Below, piece after piece: positions 6,310-10,374 of a stretch of DNA of 10,374 nucleotides. Numbering within the stretch: position 1 is the first letter of the stretch; each line of letters opens with the position of its first letter. The position numbers and the translations under genes were made by a program. Source of the DNA: an uncultured Dysgonomonas sp. (GTDB lineage: Bacteria > Bacteroidota > Bacteroidia > Bacteroidales > Dysgonomonadaceae); contig CALNCC010000073.1 of assembly GCA_937875275.1 (NCBI GenBank), positions 1 through 10,374 on the forward strand, read 5' to 3'. The notes beneath the pieces were generated by a model. That model was not told where the DNA came from and did not search any database. It saw nothing but the letters and a program-made list of their open reading frames with translations.

Positions 6310-8331
6310 TTAATATTTCAGTTCTAATGTTCCACCCCTCATGATGTCATTGTGGTCGATTTGATAATCCGTAATTGGTTTACCGTTGAACGCTATCGAC
6401 TTGATGGCATCTGTTTTCGATTTGCGGTTTTTAGCTTTTATTTTTAGTTTTTTGCCATTATCGAATTTGATGGTAACCTCGTCGAATGCCGGAGAAAGTA
6501 TCTCGTACCAAGGTTCGCCAACGATAAGCGGATACAAGCCTATCGAGCTGAATACATACCAAGCACTCATTGTGCCATCGTCCTCGTCCATTTCGGGCAA
6601 GTAGCCCTTAGGGTCGACAACAAACGTCTTGCGAACAACCGGAGTCTTGTACTCGGCGTTGCCTCCATAGATGTGAACGACCTCTTCGCTCAAATATTTT
6701 CTTGCTATCTCCTGTGTTTTCTCGGGGCGACCAAGTTTGTTGAATAAGAACGGAGTATGCAGTCCCGGTTCATTGGTTTGGTTGTGTAGATTCTTGTCGA
6801 AATACGTTTCCAACTGATCGGCTAACACACCTTTGCCGCCGACCGAAGCTATCATATCATCCAAATATTGAGGAACTCCCCAACGATATTGCCAGCGTGT
6901 CCCCTGATACAATCCGCTGTTGCGCATATTGGTAAACGATTCGTCTATGTCTTTAAAGTGTTTGTTCCAAGAGTCTAAGAACAGGTTGCGGGCTTTCTCG
7001 GAATAGTATTCAGCATCCTCATTCTTATTCAGAATTTGTGCGATTTCGGACATTGACCATAAATCTATTGCAGTCTCGAATGCCTGATCGGGACGCGTGG
7101 TTTGCAATGCCTCCATTTCCGCTTTCATGCCGGCATATGCGGCTTCAAGGTCTACATCGTCAGCTCCTTTCTTGTATGCGTCAAGCACCACTGTTATGGA
7201 ATGTTCGGTGCGGACAGTCGGAGTCGATTCGAATGGGGTTGCCCAATCCTTTTTGCCGTACATAAACAGTTTGCATAGCGATTTTGAAATGTCGCTTGCA
7301 CGCTCGGCATCTAACAGAAACATGAGCGGGAATTTAGTACGATACGAATCCCACATCGACCACGAACTGTAATACGTGAATCCATCGGCATCGTAGATGT
7401 TGCCGTCTGTCCCCAAGAATTTTCCGTCCCACGATGTAACGTTTGCCGGTGTCAGAAATGTACGGTATACTGCCGTGTAAAATAATGTCTTTTCATCTTT
7501 CGATCCGCCTTTTACTTCTACCTTCGACAATATTTTATCCCAAGCTTTGGCAGCATTTTTTCTTACTTTGTCGAACGTAAGTTTCTGAGCCAATAGGTTT
7601 TCGTGGCGTGCAGTTTCTTCATTCAAGGCAGATATTGTCAATCGTATATCTACCGGTTTGTTGTCGGTATCCAAGAATTTTACATCAACCTTTCTATCCT
7701 CTTTGTCGACAACGATAAATGGTCTTGACGACGCGAGATGGAAATAAAGTTTATATGCTCCATGGTTGCATGTGTTTGTAGAATGAATATATCCTTTTAT
7801 TTCGGTGTCCGAGACTATCTCGTATTTAGCATCTACAACTTTCGAAAAAGACGAGCCTACGTCGAACGACATGTGCGCTTCTTGTCCTTGCGGAAAGTAG
7901 AATCGTTCGAACCCGGTGTTGTTTGTCGCCGTAACTTCGGCTTTCACTCCGTTGCTCAACGTAACGGTATAATAACCGGGCATAGCGGCTTCGGTAGATT
8001 TGTTTAAATGTATTTCTTCGTCTTTCAATGCCGGTTTTACTCGCAGGTTGCCACCTGCTCCGCTGCATCCGATACCCGATATGCGGTTTATCGAGAATCC
8101 TCTGGTTTTGGTTACGTCGTAGTCGTATCCGCTATGGCTGCGCGGATCAGAGTCGGGACATATGCGCACCATTCCGTACGGAAGACATGCCGCAGGGTCT
8201 ACCTGCCCGTTGTCGCCAGCCGTACCCATGATTAAATCAACATATTTACTATTGTCTTCTGCTTTTACGGCGAAGGACAATGCCATCAAGATGTATAGTC
8301 CAGCAAATCGTTTTAAATAAGTCATATTCAT
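6310..8331 (-). CDS. GH92 family alpha-mannosidase, secreted
   Basis: A 673-residue exported glycoside hydrolase of family 92; known members are calcium-dependent, inverting exo-alpha-mannosidases that trim N-glycans or yeast mannan. Seen: a signal peptide ending near AVKAE (21-25); the N-terminal sandwich domain opening with LIMGTAGDNGQ and LPYGMVRICPDSDP (50-63); the (alpha/alpha)6 domain with SSWSMWDSYRTKFP (322-335); QTNEPGLHTPF (518-528), where E521 matches the catalytic acid; and MDEDDGTMSAWYVFSSIGLY (581-600), whose Asp residues (582, 584, 585) match the base and calcium region. It is somewhat shorter than many family members but complete at both ends. M3 (8325) is an alternative start. 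No SusC/SusD pair is nearby, so it is not in a visible utilisation locus. GAAATTTG (8360-8367, minus strand) is a near-match to the -7 element. It may be cotranscribed with the lipoprotein gene. Confidence 0.95.
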   Translation of the reverse strand: MNMTYLKRFAGLYILMALSFAVKAEDNSKYVDLIMGTAGDNGQVDPAACLPYGMVRICPDSDPRSHSGYDYDVTKTRGFSINRISGIGCSGAGGNLRVKPALKDEEIHLNKSTEAAMPGYYTVTLSNGVKAEVTATNNTGFERFYFPQGQEAHMSFDVGSSFSKVVDAKYEIVSDTEIKGYIHSTNTCNHGAYKLYFHLASSRPFIVVDKEDRKVDVKFLDTDNKPVDIRLTISALNEETARHENLLAQKLTFDKVRKNAAKAWDKILSKVEVKGGSKDEKTLFYTAVYRTFLTPANVTSWDGKFLGTDGNIYDADGFTYYSSWSMWDSYRTKFPLMFLLDAERASDISKSLCKLFMYGKKDWATPFESTPTVRTEHSITVVLDAYKKGADDVDLEAAYAGMKAEMEALQTTRPDQAFETAIDLWSMSEIAQILNKNEDAEYYSEKARNLFLDSWNKHFKDIDESFTNMRNSGLYQGTRWQYRWGVPQYLDDMIASVGGKGVLADQLETYFDKNLHNQTNEPGLHTPFLFNKLGRPEKTQEIARKYLSEEVVHIYGGNAEYKTPVVRKTFVVDPKGYLPEMDEDDGTMSAWYVFSSIGLYPLIVGEPWYEILSPAFDEVTIKFDNGKKLKIKAKNRKSKTDAIKSIAFNGKPITDYQIDHNDIMRGGTLELKY

Positions 8332-8366
8332 TTTGTGTCTTTATTTTATATGTTTTATTCAAATTT

Positions 8367-8410
8367 CAGATAAAAAAATTGGATTAATATTTTGTATTAA
8401 TCCATATCTG
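8367..8410 (-). terminator. Intrinsic terminator after the T9SS-tail-like gene
   Basis: GGATTAATA (8381-8389) and TATTAATCC (8395-8403) form a perfect 9-bp stem with a 5-base loop, one more pair just outside, and an outer CAGATA/TATCTG pairing (8367-8372 with 8405-8410). Read on the minus strand, the inner stem is followed by AATTTTTTTATC, the U-run expected of a terminator for the gene ending at 8448. It is AT-rich, so the stem is weak. Confidence 0.6.
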
Positions 8411-8447
8411 ATATTCTTGAAAGTCTATCCGTTGCCGAGTGTTACCG

Positions 8448-8804
8448 TTATTTTACAACAACCTTCTGGGCTACCTTCGCCACCTTGAATATATATATAC
8501 CCTTAGGTAGGTCGATATTGTATTCTCCTATTATTTTTTTGATGTCGATAGTTCTCTTTTTCACCCCCAAGATGGTATAAACTTCAAGTTTCCCCTTTTT
8601 AGGAACCTTTTTTAGTTTTACCTTGCTCTCATTGTTGATCATAAGTTCTATTGTCTGTGTGTCCTCATCTGTCGTTGTTACCTCATCCTTGATCGGGTTC
8701 TGATCTTGTATCACAAAATCAGGATCGTCTTTAAAATCCTTAGAGTAGGACGCTAAAGGCGCAGATAGGAACAATGCTATGAGAATCAGTTTACAGTAAT
8801 GCAT
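8448..8804 (-). CDS. Small secreted protein with T9SS-tail-like domain
   Basis: A 118-residue protein from the ATG at 8804 (MHYCKLILIALFL). It has a signal peptide ending near LASYS (17-21), an acidic, Thr-rich linker (22-55), and a C-terminal domain KLEVYTILGVKKRTIDI...YNIDLPKGIYIFKVAKVAQKVVVK (72-118) that closely resembles the type A sorting domain (Por_Secre_tail) of type IX secretion cargo: strand, 'ILG', 'idLpkGiYi', terminal basic strand. There is no cargo domain, so it is a tail without a passenger. In-frame alternatives are ATG 8822 (six residues longer) and TTG 8831; both are disfavoured because a -7 promoter element at 8829-8836 predicts a transcript start close to 8822. A role is unknown; such short orphan tails occur in gut Bacteroidales. 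Confidence 0.75.
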   Translation of the reverse strand: MHYCKLILIALFLSAPLASYSKDFKDDPDFVIQDQNPIKDEVTTTDEDTQTIELMINNESKVKLKKVPKKGKLEVYTILGVKKRTIDIKKIIGEYNIDLPKGIYIFKVAKVAQKVVVK

Positions 8805-8828
8805 TCTTATAACCTTATACATGGTACA

Positions 8829-8836
8829 CAAATATA
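8829..8836 (-). promoter_or_regulatory. Bacteroidota -7 promoter element for the T9SS-tail-like gene
   Basis: On the minus strand this reads TATATTTG, an exact TAnnTTTG match. The transcript would start near 8822, leaving about 18 bases to the ATG at 8804, with an AAGG stretch in that leader. No clear -33 element. It also argues that this gene is expressed separately from rnz upstream. Confidence 0.5.
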
Positions 8837-8885
8837 AGGATTAATGTATGAATAGTATAGGAAAAATAGAAAAATTTAATTTTAA

Positions 8886-9800
8886 TTATAATTTTTCACA
8901 TATTCCTTCGTTGGCAAGAATTGTGTTTGCGAAAACACTCTTTGCTTCGTCCAACAGAATGCGATTGTTGGGATATCGAGACGAGAAATGTCCGAGCATC
9001 AGTTTCTTAACGTTTGCCTTCGACGCTATTGTCGCCGCTTGCTTTGCGGTAGAGTGTCCTGTGTTTGGTGCTCTGTCGGCATCGGCATCGGCAAATGTGG
9101 ACTCGTGATACAGCAGATCTATATTTTCTATCAGTGGAATTATTCGCTCGTTGTATGCCGTGTCCGAGCAATATGCGTAGCTGCGTGGTGTGGCTGCCGG
9201 TCGGGTCAGTACTTTGTTTGGAATGACTGTGCCGTCTTCTTTTACAAAGTCTGCTCCTTGCTTTATTTTATTTCTTTCAGATATGGGCACTTGATGGTAT
9301 TCCAACATTTCGCCTATCAGTTGTGCGTCTTTCGGCTTTTCCCTAAATAAAAAACCGGCACATGGCACACGATGTGTCAGCGGAATTGTATGCACCGATA
9401 CCGATCTGTCGTCGTAGATAAGGCGGCTCTCGGTAGTCGAAAATTCTTCAATTATAACCTTGAAAGGGCTTTCTCGGCAGAAGTAATCGAGTTGCGGACG
9501 CAAGAGATTCTCCAAACTTTTAGGTGCATGTATGTACAGATCGCCGGTGCGTCCCAGCAAACCGAGTGTGGAGATTAAGCCCATCAGCCCGAAGCAATGG
9601 TCGCCATGCAAGTGGCTGATGAAAATACGAGTCAGACGGTTGAACCCGAACTTGTGCTTGCGAAACTCTTTCTGTGTGCCCTCTCCGCAGTCTATCATAA
9701 ATAGTTTGTCTCTCACATTCAGCACTTGCGATGACGGATTGTGTTGCAATGTAGGACTGGCAGAGCCGCATCCGAGTATTGTAAGTTCGAATTTCTCCAT
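8886..9800 (-). CDS. rnz: Ribonuclease Z (tRNA 3' endonuclease)
   Basis: A 304-residue cytoplasmic metallo-beta-lactamase-fold enzyme, the normal length of short-form RNase Z. It cuts the 3' trailer from tRNA precursors next to the discriminator base so that CCA can be added. All expected zinc ligands are present: HLHGDH (H63, H65, D67, H68), H143 in LTHRVPCAGF, D213 in YCSDTAY and H271 in LGHFSSRY. The region of about 150-200, containing the long insert with KPKDAQ and GEMLEYHQVP, corresponds to the flexible arm that grips tRNA, and TGHST (247-251) is the conserved late-domain His motif. It begins 14 bases after the end of queE on the same strand, so the two tRNA genes form an operon. The ATG at 9800 (MEKFELTILGCGSASP) matches the family start. 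Confidence 0.97.
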   Translation of the reverse strand: MEKFELTILGCGSASPTLQHNPSSQVLNVRDKLFMIDCGEGTQKEFRKHKFGFNRLTRIFISHLHGDHCFGLMGLISTLGLLGRTGDLYIHAPKSLENLLRPQLDYFCRESPFKVIIEEFSTTESRLIYDDRSVSVHTIPLTHRVPCAGFLFREKPKDAQLIGEMLEYHQVPISERNKIKQGADFVKEDGTVIPNKVLTRPAATPRSYAYCSDTAYNERIIPLIENIDLLYHESTFADADADRAPNTGHSTAKQAATIASKANVKKLMLGHFSSRYPNNRILLDEAKSVFANTILANEGICEKL

Positions 9801-9814
9801 TCGGTTGTAGTATG

Positions 9815-10374
9815 TTATTGTATGTTTATCAATTTATGGATTTGCAGACTTAGCCGCCATCGGGGATTTTTTTCTATTGCTTCTACACAATAGTTGATGT
9901 TGTCCATGTCGGGCTTCTCTCCGTTGAATACGGGGCTTAAAAAATAGTTGTCCGCCTCGGGCAATATGGATATGTCGGGGATGTCGTCGTCTTTCGCCAC
10001 GGGAATCCGAATCTCGTGGGCAAAGGGTATTTTCTCTTTTACCTTAGCGATATTTACTTTCGGACTGCAAGAAATATAGTCGATCAGTGTTGAAATCTGT
10101 TTCGTTCCGTTGGTTTCGATAGCCTGTTTGTAGCCCAAATCTTTGAAGAATGTAAGGCAAGAGTCATTCAGTTGTATTGTCGGTTCGCCGCCTGTCCAGA
10201 TAATCCATTTACACGGATACTGTTTTATGTGCTCTGCTATTTCCGCGAAAGACATTTCGTCTCCATTCACGAAGTCGGTATCGCAAAAGTCGCAGGCAAG
10301 ATTGCACTTCGTCAGGCGAATAAAAATAGACGCTTCGCCGGCACGTCCGCCTTCGCCTTGCAGCGAATAGAATA
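9815..10374 (-). CDS. queE: 7-carboxy-7-deazaguanine synthase QueE, 5' end cut by window
   Basis: A radical SAM enzyme that converts 6-carboxytetrahydropterin to 7-carboxy-7-deazaguanine, an early step to preQ0 and queuosine in tRNA. About 185 residues are visible; the frame runs off the right end, so only the extreme N-terminus is missing. Seen in order: YSLQGEGGRAGEASIFIRL, the QueE substrate-binding opening; KCNLACDFCDTDF, a CxxxCxxC iron-sulfur motif (Cys codons at 10304-10306, 10292-10294 and 10283-10285) with the following CDT; WTGGEPTIQ, the SAM-binding GGEP motif; ETNGT; and the C-terminal WRLSLQIHKLI, typical of QueE. A GTG at 10270 is in frame but cannot be the start because the Cys motif lies upstream of it. 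It is upstream of rnz in the same operon. Confidence 0.96.
   Translation of the reverse strand, partial: FYSLQGEGGRAGEASIFIRLTKCNLACDFCDTDFVNGDEMSFAEIAEHIKQYPCKWIIWTGGEPTIQLNDSCLTFFKDLGYKQAIETNGTKQISTLIDYISCSPKVNIAKVKEKIPFAHEIRIPVAKDDDIPDISILPEADNYFLSPVFNGEKPDMDNINYCVEAIEKNPRWRLSLQIHKLINIQ

Noticed and set aside
8381..8403. Perfect palindrome GGATTAATA/TATTAATCC as an operator
   Set aside because: A run of T follows it on the minus strand and it sits just after a stop codon, so an intrinsic terminator is the simpler reading. An operator for the GH92 gene cannot be fully excluded.
8826..8880. A strong terminator for rnz in the AT-rich gap
   Set aside because: The gap is T-rich on the minus strand, but only weak A/T pairings could be drawn and no stable stem was found.

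Overview
The window looks like chromosomal DNA of a gut- or host-type Bacteroidales bacterium (phylum Bacteroidota). Three things point there: Bacteroidota-type promoter elements (TAnnTTTG, often followed by CA) in front of several genes, secreted proteins of families typical of the phylum (GH92 mannosidase, PorT-like beta-barrel, a lipoprotein with an acidic stretch after its Cys, a T9SS-tail-like protein), and moderate to low GC. I cannot name the genus.

Left half, + strand. The window opens in the 3' part of a metallophosphoesterase gene. A promoter at 640-647 then starts a probable operon: an AlkD-type DNA alkylation repair protein (676-1374), an M16 zinc peptidase (1379-2599) and a secreted S41-type peptidase (2633-4093). 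Next come a broken copy of the M16 gene's 3' end (4102-4184) and a PorT-like outer-membrane beta-barrel gene (4218-4928) with its own promoter. A hairpin at 4957-4986 separates these from the convergent minus-strand genes.

Right half, - strand, read from right to left. queE (truncated by the window end) is followed 14 bases later by rnz (RNase Z), a housekeeping pair for tRNA modification and tRNA 3'-end maturation. Then come a small secreted protein that is almost only a T9SS-tail-like domain, a GH92 exo-alpha-mannosidase, a small probable surface lipoprotein, and a secreted protein of unknown function with a JAMM/MPN-like metal-site pattern.

The most unusual structure is a direct repeat of about 190 bases (2517-2710 and 4102-4292). 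Each copy holds the last codons and stop of the M16 gene, a 33-base spacer and the signal-peptide codons of the next gene. The mature proteins behind the two signal peptides are unrelated (S41 peptidase and beta-barrel). The AT-rich S41 gene therefore sits as a cassette of about 1.58 kb between two copies of its own junction, with no transposase or integrase in sight. This suggests gene gain by homologous recombination or tandem duplication with in-frame signal-peptide reuse. The second notable item is the JAMM-like secreted protein at 5006-5821. No RNA gene, CRISPR array or insertion sequence was seen, and no stretch longer than 300 bases lacks a gene.
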